Positions 26,133 to 34,609 of a DNA stretch of 64,000 nt are shown in pieces (position 1 is the first letter of the stretch; each line of letters opens with the position of its first letter). The notes under the pieces are model-generated. The model saw only the letters and a program-made list of their open reading frames with translations. It searched no databases and had not been told where the DNA came from. This DNA comes from JACVRW01 sp963728495 (GTDB taxonomy: Bacteria; Actinomycetota; Thermoleophilia; Solirubrobacterales; Thermoleophilaceae). Where the stretch lies: contig CAVSKI010000003.1 in assembly GCA_963728495.1 (NCBI GenBank), positions 310,001 to 374,000 of the forward strand. The letters run 5' to 3'. Both the position numbers and the translations under genes were made by a program.

Positions 26133-27818
26133 TTGCATTCCGTCCGACCTGAGGAGTTGCATCGGTCGTTCGTGCATTTGCTCGCCCAACCAGTCTCGCG
26201 CGCCGAATTCCTCGCGGTCGACACGGAGACCAACGGGCTCGCCGGCGACCTCTGCGAGCTGACCGAGGTGGGGGCCGTGCTCGTGGGCGGCGGGGAGCTG
26301 CACGACACATTCGACTCGCTGGTGCGGACGGAACGCCCGCTCTCGCGCGGCATCCAGCGCTTCACGGGCATCTCCCAGGCCATGCTGGAGGCCGCCCCGC
26401 CGCCCAGCGAGGTGCTCGAGGAGCTCGGTGATCTGCTGTCCGGACGCGTACTCGTAGCCCATTCAGCGCGGTTCGACACGCGCGTGCTGCGCCAGGCCTT
26501 CGAGCGCTGCGAGCTCGACTGGCCCGCTCCACCCGCGCTATGCACGGTGCAGATGGCCAGGCGCCTGGCTCCGCTGTCGCCCAAGCGCGGACTGGCCACG
26601 CTCGCGGACTCGCTCGGCATCGAGGTTGAGGAGGTCCATCGCGCGCTGCCCGACGCGCTCACGTGCGCGCGCGTGTTCTGCGCTCTGTTTCCGCGGCTGT
26701 GCGCGAACACGGCCACGGTGGGCGACGCGCTCGACCTGCTCCGCTCACACCGGCGGGCGCGCAAGACCGAGCCCCACGAGCGCATTCCCCCCAGCGAGCG
26801 TCCCGATCTATCGACGCTGCCCGACGACCCGGGGGTCTACATCTTCCGCAACGAACGCGGACGGCCGCTCTATGTGGGCAAGTCGGTCTCGCTGCGCAGC
26901 CGCGCCCGCGCCCATTTCTGCGCCCCGGCGGGTTGGACCGAGAAGGCCGAGATCGTCGACTACCGGCCCACGAACTCCGAGCTCGGCGCGCTCGTGCTGG
27001 AGAACCGGTTGATCAAGTCCTGGAAGCCGGCGGGCAACGTCAAGCTCAAGCGCACCGATCGATACTGCTACCTGCGCTGTCGCCTCGACATTCCCTATCC
27101 CATACTCGAGGTGGCCGCCGAGCCGGCTCCCGGGAACGCGGTCAACGTGGGCCCACTGGGCTCGCGCGCCCTGGCCGGCGAGCTCGCCGACCAGCTCACG
27201 TCGCTCTACCGGCTGCGCCACTGCGGGCGCAAGCTCAAGCTGCGTGAGAACCCGTCCGCCTACGGCCAGATGGGCCGTTGCGTGTCTCCCTGCCTGGGGG
27301 ACCTCGATCCCAACGCATACCGGCGTCAACTCGACCTGGCTCTGTCGCACTTCGAGCGCCCGGGCGCCGGCCAGGCGCTGATCGAGGAGATCGACCGGCG
27401 TATCGCCGAGGCCTCGGCCGATGCGCGCTACGAGCGCGCCGCGGCTCTGCTGCGCCGGCGCGGGCGCCTCGAGTGGGTGATCGAGCGCCTGGAGGGCGTG
27501 CTGCGCGCAACGCACTCGGCACCACGCCTCGTGCTCGCGAGCCACCCGGTCAAGGAGCGCTTCGACGCGTTCTGGCTCGTACGCGGGCGGCTGGTCGACT
27601 GGGGGCCGCTCCCAGGGGCTTCCGAGCTGGTGGAGCGCACCGAATGCGCACTCGACCATCCCCCGGGACGAACAGTGGTGCCCGCGGACGAGGTCGACGA
27701 GGTGCGGCTGGTTGCCGGGTGGGTTGCCGAGCACGAGCCGCCCGAGCTTGCCCTGGAACCCCCGCCGGCCGAGGGGACGCTGCTCTCCTTCGCCGAATCG
27801 AGAGCGGCGGCCGCCTAG
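26133..27818 (+). CDS. DEDD 3'-5' exonuclease fused to UvrC-like GIY-YIG nuclease
   Basis: A protein of about 560 residues. The N-terminal third is a DnaQ-type exonuclease (FLAVDTETNG, VLVAHSARFDTRVL, HRALPDALT). The rest starts DDPGVYIFRNERGRPLYVGKS, the GIY-YIG domain of UvrC/Cho, and lacks the UvrC C-terminal nuclease and HhH domains. The fusion resembles Cho-like repair nucleases known in Actinobacteria. The start is uncertain: TTG 26133, TTG 26157 and GTG 26172 are all possible, none with good spacing. Its stop overlaps the convergent CDGSH gene. A role in excision of DNA damage is inferred from domains. Confidence 0.85.
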   Translation: MHSVRPEELHRSFVHLLAQPVSRAEFLAVDTETNGLAGDLCELTEVGAVLVGGGELHDTFDSLVRTERPLSRGIQRFTGISQAMLEAAPPPSEVLEELGDLLSGRVLVAHSARFDTRVLRQAFERCELDWPAPPALCTVQMARRLAPLSPKRGLATLADSLGIEVEEVHRALPDALTCARVFCALFPRLCANTATVGDALDLLRSHRRARKTEPHERIPPSERPDLSTLPDDPGVYIFRNERGRPLYVGKSVSLRSRARAHFCAPAGWTEKAEIVDYRPTNSELGALVLENRLIKSWKPAGNVKLKRTDRYCYLRCRLDIPYPILEVAAEPAPGNAVNVGPLGSRALAGELADQLTSLYRLRHCGRKLKLRENPSAYGQMGRCVSPCLGDLDPNAYRRQLDLALSHFERPGAGQALIEEIDRRIAEASADARYERAAALLRRRGRLEWVIERLEGVLRATHSAPRLVLASHPVKERFDAFWLVRGRLVDWGPLPGASELVERTECALDHPPGRTVVPADEVDEVRLVAGWVAEHEPPELALEPPPAEGTLLSFAESRAAAA

Positions 27819-28042
27819 CTCGCGTCTTCCTGACGGACGGCCCGCTCAGCCGCATCGAAGCCGATCTTCGAGTGCGTTCCGTCGCAGAACGGCTTCGTCG
27901 TCGAGCCGCCGCAGCGGCACAGGGCAATAGTGCCCCCCTCCTGCGAGAGGTCGAACTCGTTGCCGTCGGCATCGATGAGCCTCACCGGTCCGGTGACCTT
28001 GTATGGGCCGTTGTGTCGGGTCTTGATCTCCACTTGCTCCAT
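27815..28042 (-). CDS. CDGSH iron-sulfur domain protein
   Basis: A 75-residue protein with the CDGSH signature: CRCGGSTTKPFCDGTH, where three cysteines and one histidine hold a [2Fe-2S] cluster. The sequence before it (GPYKVTGPVRLIDADGNEF) is the usual leader strand of bacterial forms. The function of such small proteins is not settled; electron transfer is assumed. ATG 28042 is chosen; a longer frame begins at 28078 without support. Its start is 20 bp from the divergent start at 28063. Confidence 0.88.
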   Translation of the reverse strand: MEQVEIKTRHNGPYKVTGPVRLIDADGNEFDLSQEGGTIALCRCGGSTTKPFCDGTHSKIGFDAAERAVRQEDAS

Positions 28043-28062
28043 GCACGTCATTGTTCTGCACG

Positions 28063-28353
28063 ATGCAGCGCGTAGCACAGCTGGACCATCCGGAGGTGCG
28101 GGAGATCGTGCCCTCGCACCACTGCGTGGTCCGCTTTCGCCAGCGCCGGCCCGTCCGCGAGCGCGGTAGCGAGGCGGTGGCGGAAGCGCTGATGGCGGCT
28201 CTTCGCGACGCTGACGTGAGCCGCTGGCCTCCGGCCTGGGCGGTGAATGACCGCTACACCGAGCTGTGGGCGGTCAACGGCGAGCTGGCCTTTCCGCTCG
28301 AGCCCAGCGGCGCGCCGGGCCGGTTCGTGGCCACGACCTGCCTGTCGAGATGA
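28063..28353 (+). CDS. Hypothetical protein, 96 residues
   Basis: A small protein, MQRVAQLDHPEVREIVPSHH at its start and GRFVATTCLSR at its end. I do not recognise the family. It has mixed alpha/beta character, no membrane helix and no signal peptide. It is divergent from the CDGSH gene and upstream of mobA. A frame opening at TTG 28051 overlaps the spacer and is not preferred. Confidence 0.55.
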   Translation: MQRVAQLDHPEVREIVPSHHCVVRFRQRRPVRERGSEAVAEALMAALRDADVSRWPPAWAVNDRYTELWAVNGELAFPLEPSGAPGRFVATTCLSR

Positions 28354-28367
28354 GCCGGCGAGTGCGT

Positions 28368-28388
28368 ACAAATAGGTACAATCCGGCC
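28368..28388 (+). promoter_or_regulatory. Leaderless mobA promoter with ACAAATAGGTACAA box
   Basis: TACAAT (28377-28382) is a good -10 hexamer. It ends six bases before the GTG at 28389, which places the transcription start on the start codon. The AT-rich 14-mer ACAAATAGGTACAA (28368-28381) overlaps it and recurs exactly at 40756-40769 before the trimethylamine dehydrogenase gene. It contains GTACAA-type half-sites ten bases apart. Confidence 0.5.
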
Positions 28389-29234
28389 GTGAAAACCGCG
28401 GGCATCGTCCTGGCCGGCGGCAGATCTACCCGCATGGGGCAAGCGAAAGCCGACCTCGAGTGGCACGGGTCCACCCTGCTGCACCGCATCAGCGGCCTGA
28501 TCGGCCGAGTGGTGGAGGGGCCGGTGGTTGTGGTCCGCGCTCCCGGGCAAGAGCTTCCGCCCCTGCCGAGCGGCGTCGAGGTGACCGAGGACGCCCGTGA
28601 GGGTCGCGGGCCGCTCGAGGGCCTGGCGGCCGGGCTGAGCGCTCTTGACGGGCGGGCGCAGGCTGCCTACGTGTCCTCCACCGATGTTCCGCTGCTGCAT
28701 CCCGCCTTCGTCACCACCGTGCTCGCTGCCCTCGCGCGCGAGGAGGCCGACGTGGCCCTGCCCGTGGCCCAGGGCTTTCGCCATCCGCTGGCCGCGGCGT
28801 ACCGAACCGAGCTGCTCTCCGACGTGGAGGACCTGATCGGCGCCGACCGCCTGCGGCCCGCATTCCTATTCGAGCGCTGCCGTGTGCACGAGCTGAGCGA
28901 GCACGATCTGCTCTCCGATCGCGCGCTGGCGCAGGGCGATCCCAACCTGCTTTCGCTTCTGAATGTCAACGATCCGCAGGAGTACGAGCGTGCTCGGGCT
29001 CGGGATGCTCCGGAGGTCAGTGTGCGCTGCTTGGGGACGCTGGCCAACGGAACCCGACACCAGCCGATGGCGGCCGGCGCCGCAACGCTGGGAGGAGCTG
29101 CGGAGGCGGCCGGGATCACCCTCGACCGCCGCGTGGTGGCGGCGCTCAACGGCGATCAGGTTGCCCACGACCCCGAGCTGCCGCTGGCTCCGGGCGACTC
29201 CGTGGCCTTCCAGGCCGCAGGCGCCGGGGCCTAG
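28389..29234 (+). CDS. Molybdenum cofactor guanylyltransferase (MobA) with C-terminal MoaD/ThiS-like domain
   Basis: A 281-residue protein. Residues 1-205 are MobA: GTP loop LAGGRSTRMGQAKADL, substrate region EGRGPLEGLAAGL and STDVPLL, and NVNDPQEYERA at the end. Residues about 212-281 form a beta-grasp domain (RRVVAALNGDQVAHDPELPL, then PGDSVAF) like MoaD or ThiS. The domain ends in GAGA, so the C-terminal GlyGly needed for sulfur carriage is absent. It would attach GMP to molybdopterin. GTG 28389 fits the leaderless promoter; a longer frame from 28266 overlaps the previous gene. Confidence 0.82.
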   Translation: MKTAGIVLAGGRSTRMGQAKADLEWHGSTLLHRISGLIGRVVEGPVVVVRAPGQELPPLPSGVEVTEDAREGRGPLEGLAAGLSALDGRAQAAYVSSTDVPLLHPAFVTTVLAALAREEADVALPVAQGFRHPLAAAYRTELLSDVEDLIGADRLRPAFLFERCRVHELSEHDLLSDRALAQGDPNLLSLLNVNDPQEYERARARDAPEVSVRCLGTLANGTRHQPMAAGAATLGGAAEAAGITLDRRVVAALNGDQVAHDPELPLAPGDSVAFQAAGAGA

Positions 29235-29275
29235 CCTGTGCCCGCGGGAGTGGCTGCGAGCTGACCCCTCAATGG

Positions 29276-30139
29276 ATGCTCTTGGGGGCGCCGCTGGATT
29301 CAGCCGGCCAGGGCCTGGGCGAGGAACGCGCTCCACGGGCGCTGAGGGCGGCCGGCCTCGCTGAGCGCCTCGGCCTGATGGATGCCGGCGATGTGGTGCC
29401 TCCCCTACGCGATCCCGAGCGCGACCCTGCCACCGGGATCATCGCCGCCGCCCAGGTCGCGGCGGTGTCCGCAACCCTGCGCGACGTGGTCGCGAGCACG
29501 CTGCGTCGCGGTGAGCACCCATTCGTGGTCGGCGGCGATTGCACCCTGCTCCCTGGAGCGCTCGCTGGCGCCCGGGTGGCGGCTGGGCCGCTCGCGCTGT
29601 GGATGATCGACGGGCACCCTGACGCGCACGACGGTGAGACCTCTCCGACGGGCGAGGCGGCCGACATGGACCTCGCCGTGGTGCTGGGCCGCGGACCCCC
29701 CGGGCTCACCGGCCTCGCCGGTGTGGTCCCCATCGTCGAGCCCGAGCACGTAGCGCTGATCGGCCACCGTCCGGCAAGCCTTGGACCGGACGTCGCGGCC
29801 GAGCTCGCGCTGGTGCCGCCGGCGGTCGGGCAGATCACGGCCCCCGAGGTTCGTTCACGCGGGGCCGGTGAGGTGGCGCACGCGATCCTCGAAGCAGCCG
29901 GCGAACGCCCCTCGTGGCTACACATCGACGTCGATGCACTCGACGCCGGCGAGTTGCCCGCGGTCAGCTACCCCCAGCCCGAGGGTCTGCGCTGGGAGGA
30001 ACTGGTGGACCTGATCACGCCGCTCTTGGCCGCGCCCCGGCTGGTCGGCGTGAGCCTGGCCGACTTCGACGCCGACCACGAGGAGAGCGAGGCGCACGCC
30101 CGGCACATCGTCGACGCGCTACGGCAATCCTGGCCCTAG
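29276..30139 (+). CDS. Arginase/agmatinase family protein
   Basis: A 287-residue ureohydrolase-fold protein. The metal-binding motifs are DGHPDAHD and HIDVDALDAG, but the first motif reads GGDC where most arginases have GGDH, so one manganese ligand is replaced by cysteine. The family includes arginase, agmatinase and formimidoylglutamase; which applies here is open. The ATG at 29276 gives the expected start MLLGAPLDSAG. It overlaps the convergent beta-helix gene by 4 bp. Confidence 0.75.
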   Translation: MLLGAPLDSAGQGLGEERAPRALRAAGLAERLGLMDAGDVVPPLRDPERDPATGIIAAAQVAAVSATLRDVVASTLRRGEHPFVVGGDCTLLPGALAGARVAAGPLALWMIDGHPDAHDGETSPTGEAADMDLAVVLGRGPPGLTGLAGVVPIVEPEHVALIGHRPASLGPDVAAELALVPPAVGQITAPEVRSRGAGEVAHAILEAAGERPSWLHIDVDALDAGELPAVSYPQPEGLRWEELVDLITPLLAAPRLVGVSLADFDADHEESEAHARHIVDALRQSWP

Positions 30140-31554
30140 CGGGCCGCGCCGAAACCCAGGCGCTGCCAGCGACGCAGGCCGCGCAAGGTTCGCGGGAAGC
30201 GGTTGCGCCGCGGATAGGCCTCGCGCTCCGCGCCGGCCAGCACGTTGTCGCGGACGACCGCCCCCGGGAAGTAGGCGCGCAGCGTGTCGAGGCCCGATGC
30301 GCGACCGTCGCCCTTGATGCCGTACGGGCCGGCTCGGGCGATGTTCCGCAGCATCCGAAAGCCGCGGTGCGGAGCGCCGTACGCCGCCATCAGGGTGCCC
30401 TCGTTGAGCACGGTATTGCGCTTCACTCGCAGGCCGGCCACATCGGTGCTGACCATCCAGACGCCGTCCCCAAAGTCGCGATAGCCGACCGCCTTGAAGA
30501 CGTTGCCCTCGATCAGCACGTCTCGGGTGGGGCCGCTGGGATGCCCGTCGTCGTGGCCGAGCAGGTTGATGCCGCGCCCGACGCGGCGCACGACGTTGTC
30601 CGTGAAGCGCACGTCGCGAACGGTCGACCACGGTGCGTTGCCGTCCTGATTGCGCACGGTGAACAGGATCGCCGCGCCGTTCTGGGCGTCGACCCAGTTG
30701 TTCTCGAACACGTTGTCCTCGATCCGCACCCGCCGAGCGCTCTTCAGCTCGAGCAGGTTCTTGACCGTCCAACGGCCACGCCACGCCAGGGGCTTTCGGA
30801 TGAGATTGCGGCGGATCACGATGTTGCTCGGCACGAGCCCCCGGATTGCCGGGTCCGCGCCCCCGAACATCACGTTCTCCCCGGCCCCCTCGAGCAGGTT
30901 GTTCTCGATGCGAAACGGCCCCGGCCCGTTCCAGCCGCCGATGGCCTGGGTGTCGTAGCCGCGGTCGTGGCAGTCGGTCAGTCGCGAGTCGCGGATGGTC
31001 GTGGCGGCGCTGTTGAGAGCGACACAGCGCTGGATGCCCCCGGTCGGGGTCCCGTGGACGAGCGAGCGGTCGAGCACGAGGCGGCGCGGCACTTCGGCGG
31101 GCGAGTCCTGTGCGCTCCCACCGTCGCCGAAGGCCACGAGGGCGTAGACGGTGGCCGCCGGGTCATCGACGGCCAGGTTCAGGCCGGCCAGCCTCCAGCC
31201 GCGGGCTCGCGGGCTGGTGGCCAGCACGGGAAGGCCGCGCCCCGGTGTGAGCAGGCGGGGCATGAAGCGAGCGTCCCGGACGCGCACGCGCCGGCCGCGG
31301 AGCAGCTTCTTCAGACGCGAGGAGCGGATGGTGACCGGGCGGCGACCCGGGTGGGCGGGCAACGTGAAGGGGCCGGTGAAGGTGGCGCGGGCGCGGACGG
31401 CGATCTCGTCCCCGCCGCGGGCACTGTCGATTGCCGCCTGAAGGTCATCGCCGCGGTTGACCGTGATCCTTCGTGCCGAGGCCGGCGCAACGGCAGCAAA
31501 GAGGGTCAGCCCGGACGCAAGCAGCGCGACGACGAACCTTACGTTTGCCGCCAT
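30136..31554 (-). CDS. Secreted right-handed parallel beta-helix protein
   Basis: A 472-residue exported protein. Residues 1-28 are a signal peptide (ANVRFVVALLASGLTLFAAV, ending ASA). The body shows the repeated coils of a beta-helix: many short VxIxxN and IxDN blocks such as VRIEDNVFENNWV, NIVIRRNLIR and VLIEGNVF. This fold is typical of polysaccharide lyases and some adhesins. No catalytic residue can be assigned. ATG 31554 is used; it is eight bases after the cyclodeaminase stop on the same strand. Confidence 0.75.
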   Translation of the reverse strand: MAANVRFVVALLASGLTLFAAVAPASARRITVNRGDDLQAAIDSARGGDEIAVRARATFTGPFTLPAHPGRRPVTIRSSRLKKLLRGRRVRVRDARFMPRLLTPGRGLPVLATSPRARGWRLAGLNLAVDDPAATVYALVAFGDGGSAQDSPAEVPRRLVLDRSLVHGTPTGGIQRCVALNSAATTIRDSRLTDCHDRGYDTQAIGGWNGPGPFRIENNLLEGAGENVMFGGADPAIRGLVPSNIVIRRNLIRKPLAWRGRWTVKNLLELKSARRVRIEDNVFENNWVDAQNGAAILFTVRNQDGNAPWSTVRDVRFTDNVVRRVGRGINLLGHDDGHPSGPTRDVLIEGNVFKAVGYRDFGDGVWMVSTDVAGLRVKRNTVLNEGTLMAAYGAPHRGFRMLRNIARAGPYGIKGDGRASGLDTLRAYFPGAVVRDNVLAGAEREAYPRRNRFPRTLRGLRRWQRLGFGAAR

Positions 31555-31562
31555 ATAGACGG

Positions 31563-32084
31563 TCAACGTAAGCCGCGTCGAATTTCCGCCGCGCGCCGGC
31601 CCGCCGCCCGGGCCCGTTCAACGAGCTCGTCCGTGCTGGACTCGGCCAGATTGATCTCCACCAGCCTTACTGCTGCAGTTGACGCGGCCTCGGCCAACAC
31701 CACGCCCGCGAGCGCATCCCCACGCACCGCTGCACTGCTCGTCTGCGCCACTTCCGCGCCGAGCTGCGCCACCTCCGCCCCGAGCTCGGCCACCTCAAGC
31801 GGCGAGCGGCTCGCCTCCGCCAGCGCCGCGGCCCGCTGATCAGCGTCGCGCGCCTCGAGCACGGGGGCGTAAGAGCTGAGCTCCACCTCGGCCAGCTCCA
31901 GGGCCCGCACGCGCGCCGCCTGCGGGCGCGCGGCGTCGGCTCCGGCGATCTGCGCCGCCATCTCCACGAGCGCCGCAGCCAGCGCGCAGGTCACCGCCGC
32001 CGAGGTGCCGCCACCCGGTGCCGGCGTGCCGGCCGCGACCGCCTCGAGGAACTCTCCCAGCGGCTGATTGGCGAGGCTTCCCAC
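31563..32084 (-). CDS. Cyclodeaminase/cyclohydrolase family protein (FtcD C-terminal type)
   Basis: A 173-residue helical protein of the formiminotransferase-cyclodeaminase family, with the starting motif LGEFLEAVAAGTPAPGGGTSAAV, which binds the folate, and Ala/Glu-rich helices after it. Relatives act as formimino-THF cyclodeaminase or as methenyl-THF cyclohydrolase (FchA). With formate-THF ligase and folate-dependent demethylases in the same island, a cyclohydrolase role is attractive, but the gene is 20 kb away from fhs. Length is slightly below the usual 200. Confidence 0.78.
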   Translation of the reverse strand: MGSLANQPLGEFLEAVAAGTPAPGGGTSAAVTCALAAALVEMAAQIAGADAARPQAARVRALELAEVELSSYAPVLEARDADQRAAALAEASRSPLEVAELGAEVAQLGAEVAQTSSAAVRGDALAGVVLAEAASTAAVRLVEINLAESSTDELVERARAAGRRAAEIRRGLR

Positions 32085-32111
32085 GAGTGGGCGATGCTAA
32101 CTTGCTCCGGA

Positions 32112-32560
32112 GTGCTGAGCACCACCGCGACGGCACCGAGCAGCTTCGACGAGGTCACAGACGAGCAGGTCGAGAGCTTCCGCCCGCGACGGCTTCCTGA
32201 CCATCGAAGCGGGCTTCTGTCCGACCGTGCGATCGAGGTCCTGCGCGAGCGCTTCGCCGCTCTATTCGAGGGCGACTACGCGACCGGGTCTCCCCCGACG
32301 AGGTCAACTGGAAGAGGGCCGCGACCCTGAGGACCGCACCCGCCAGATCTGCAACGGCCGGCGCTCCGACGACCTGATCGCCGCTCAGGTCCTGAGCGAG
32401 CGCACGGGGCCGCGTCGCCTCCACCACGCGGACCGACCTCATCTACTCGCGCTACCGCCGCCGCGGAGACCTGTCGCTCGACGAGTCGTTCTTTCCCGTG
32501 CTGTGGGACGACACCGGCGCCCGCAGCGCGTGGCTCGCCGGCCTCCCTCAGCTCCCTTAA
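32112..32560 (+). pseudogene. Decayed phytanoyl-CoA dioxygenase (PhyH-like) gene
   Basis: Pieces of one protein are spread over three frames. They read FDEVTDEQVESF, then RDGFLTIEAGF in the next frame, then LSDRAIEVLRERFAALFEGDYATG back in the first, then SPDEVNW, then DPEDRTRQICNG, and last TDLIYSRYRRRGDLSLDESF with an end at 32560. At least four frameshifts are needed, and the middle with the iron-binding His-x-Asp is missing, so it is a true remnant. PhyH enzymes hydroxylate small molecules with 2-oxoglutarate. The family call comes from motif memory. Confidence 0.65.
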
Positions 32561-33405
32561 CCGAGTGACAGCAGGACCATCCCCGCGAGCACGCCCGCCA
32601 CTCCGACGAGCTGGTGCCAGGCAACCCGCTCACGCAGAGCGAACAACCCCACGGCGATCGGGATCACCGGATAGGCGGAGGCGGCGGCGCCCGTGATCGC
32701 CAGCTCGCCTATCTCGGCGCCGCGGTTGAAAAACAGGTAACCGCTCGCCTCGAGCGCCCCCGTGGCCGCGCAGCCCAGAATGGCGGCTCGGCTCAGGCTC
32801 CACGCCTCCTCCTCTCGCCTCACCGCCACGATGCCGGCCAGGATCACCACCGCCACGGTGCGGCTCAGCAGGATCGGGAAAAGCCACCCCAGATCCTCGG
32901 AGAGCAGGCCGAGCAGGAAGAGGTAGGCGCCGAACAACAGGCAGACCAGCACGGAGAGCCTGACTCCCTCGCTGCCCCACTGAATCCCGGACGTCTTCTC
33001 CACCGACGCGAGGACGACGAACGACAGGACGAGCACGCAACCCAAGGCTTGCAACTCGGTGAGGGCTTCGCCCACCAGCAGGGCGAGCAGCACCACGACC
33101 GCGCCGAAAGCGGACGTGATCGGGCTCACGATCGAGATCGGACCCAGTTCCAGCGCTCGGTAGAAGGCGGCGTAAACGGCCACGGCCAGCGGGCCCAGCG
33201 CCGCGGCAGCGGCCCACTGCGTCCACGAGGTTCCCTGGGGCGCACCGAGCACGAGGGCGAGCGCCGTGAGCGGGACGAGGCTGAGGCCGTGGATCAGCAG
33301 CAGGGCGCGCAGGAAGCCCATCTGGCGTGCGTAGTAGGTCACGCTCACGTCGGCGAAGCCCCATGCCAGAGCCGCCCCCAGGCCGAGCACGAAGCCGCTG
33401 TTCAC
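32557..33405 (-). CDS. EamA/DMT-family membrane transporter
   Basis: A 282-residue protein with about ten membrane helices in two EamA repeats (about residues 1-130 and 145-282). Typical segments are VSPITSAFGAVVVLLALLVG and YPVIPIAVGLFALRERVAWH. Such carriers move amino acids, amines or other metabolites, often outwards. GTG 33405 with GGTGG upstream is the likely start. It is divergent from the GcvT-like gene, and an operator-like palindrome lies between them, so it may belong to the amine regulon. Confidence 0.8.
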   Translation of the reverse strand: MNSGFVLGLGAALAWGFADVSVTYYARQMGFLRALLLIHGLSLVPLTALALVLGAPQGTSWTQWAAAAALGPLAVAVYAAFYRALELGPISIVSPITSAFGAVVVLLALLVGEALTELQALGCVLVLSFVVLASVEKTSGIQWGSEGVRLSVLVCLLFGAYLFLLGLLSEDLGWLFPILLSRTVAVVILAGIVAVRREEEAWSLSRAAILGCAATGALEASGYLFFNRGAEIGELAITGAAASAYPVIPIAVGLFALRERVAWHQLVGVAGVLAGMVLLSLG

Positions 33406-33458
33406 AGAGCCACCATATGGGCTTGTCCCCGTCGGCCCACCTCGGCTAGGGTGCCTGC

Positions 33459-33468
33459 ACAAATTCGT
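33459..33468. promoter_or_regulatory. GntR-type operator site 1 (one mismatch)
   Basis: ACAAATTCGT matches the ACAAATTTGT palindrome at nine of ten bases. It sits 20 bp before the GcvT-like ATG and just after a TAGGGT -10-like hexamer (33447-33452), so a bound repressor would cover the start of transcription. Three further sites lie at 43793, 52822 and 60687. Confidence 0.5.
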
Positions 33469-33487
33469 CTACGGGAAAGGGAGTTGG

Positions 33488-34609
33488 ATGTCGGAGCTCA
33501 CGCGCAGTGCTTTCTACGACGTGCAGGATCAGCTCGGCGCCGAGTGGACCGACTGGGAAGGGTGGGCCTGGGCCGACCACTTCGGGGACGCCATCGCCGA
33601 ACACCAGGCCACACGCAACGCATCCAACGTGTGGGACGAGTCGCCGCTGCGCAAGTGGGACATGAAGGGCCCCGACGCGCTGGCGCTGGCCGACGTGCTG
33701 TTCACCAACGACATGTCTGCGCTCGAGGTCGGCCAGGTGCGCTATGGCGCCATCTGCGACGACGACGGGCAGATGGTCATGGACGGCACGATTTTCAAGC
33801 TGGCCGACGACCACTGCTTCTCGATCACGAGCTTCGACTCTGACCTCGACTGGTACCGGCAGGTCGGATCCGACCGGGGGCTGAGCGTTGACGTCGAGGA
33901 CGTGACCGCGGACATGCCTCACCTCCAGGTGCAGGGCCCCAAGTCGCGCGAGATCCTCGCTCCGATCACCGAGGGACTCGACCTCGCCGAGCTGCGCTAC
34001 TTCAGGTTCGCGGAGAACGTGAACGTCGGCGGCATCCCCTGCCTGGTCTCCCGTACGGGCTACTCGGGCGAGCTTGGCTACGAGCTCTACTGCCGGCCCG
34101 AGCAGGCTGCCGACCTCTGGAACGCCGTGCTCGATGCCGGCCGCCCCCACGGCGCACTTCCGATCGGGCTGTCGGCCATCGAGACGCTGCGGATCGAGTC
34201 GGGCCTGTTGTTTCCCGACATCGACTACTTCCCGCACAAGACCGACCCCTACGAGGTCCGGCTGGACAAGATGGTGAAGCTCGACAAGCCCGGCGACTTC
34301 GTGGGCAAGGACGCACTCAAGCGGATCGCGTCTGAGGGCACGCCGCGATTGCTGACCACATTGAAGATCGAAGGCGATCAGACGCCCGAGTACGGGGCGG
34401 CCGTCACTCAGGAGGGACGCGACGTGGGCATTGTCCGCAGTCCGGCGGAAAGCCCCACGTTCGGCGGACAGATCGCGATGGCGGCGATCGACCGCGACCT
34501 CAACAGCGAGGGCACGCAGGTCGAGGTGGCACTGGGCGACGGCACCACGCCCGCGACCGTCGCGGCGTTCCCGATCTACGACACGGAGAAGTCCCGCCCG
34601 CGCTCCTGA
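33488..34609 (+). CDS. Aminomethyltransferase (GcvT) family, THF-dependent demethylase
   Basis: A 373-residue stand-alone GcvT/DmdA-type protein. The N-terminus has WAWADHFGDAIAEHQATRNA, the substrate and folate region has VSRTGYSGELGYELY, and the C-terminal barrel follows (FVGKDALKRIA). These proteins bind tetrahydrofolate and move a methyl or methylene group onto it. GcvP and GcvH are absent, so it is not simply the glycine cleavage T-protein. Next to the trimethylamine dehydrogenase operon (convergent, 34-bp overlap) it may trap formaldehyde or demethylate a betaine. AAAGGGAG precedes the ATG. Confidence 0.82.
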   Translation: MSELTRSAFYDVQDQLGAEWTDWEGWAWADHFGDAIAEHQATRNASNVWDESPLRKWDMKGPDALALADVLFTNDMSALEVGQVRYGAICDDDGQMVMDGTIFKLADDHCFSITSFDSDLDWYRQVGSDRGLSVDVEDVTADMPHLQVQGPKSREILAPITEGLDLAELRYFRFAENVNVGGIPCLVSRTGYSGELGYELYCRPEQAADLWNAVLDAGRPHGALPIGLSAIETLRIESGLLFPDIDYFPHKTDPYEVRLDKMVKLDKPGDFVGKDALKRIASEGTPRLLTTLKIEGDQTPEYGAAVTQEGRDVGIVRSPAESPTFGGQIAMAAIDRDLNSEGTQVEVALGDGTTPATVAAFPIYDTEKSRPRS

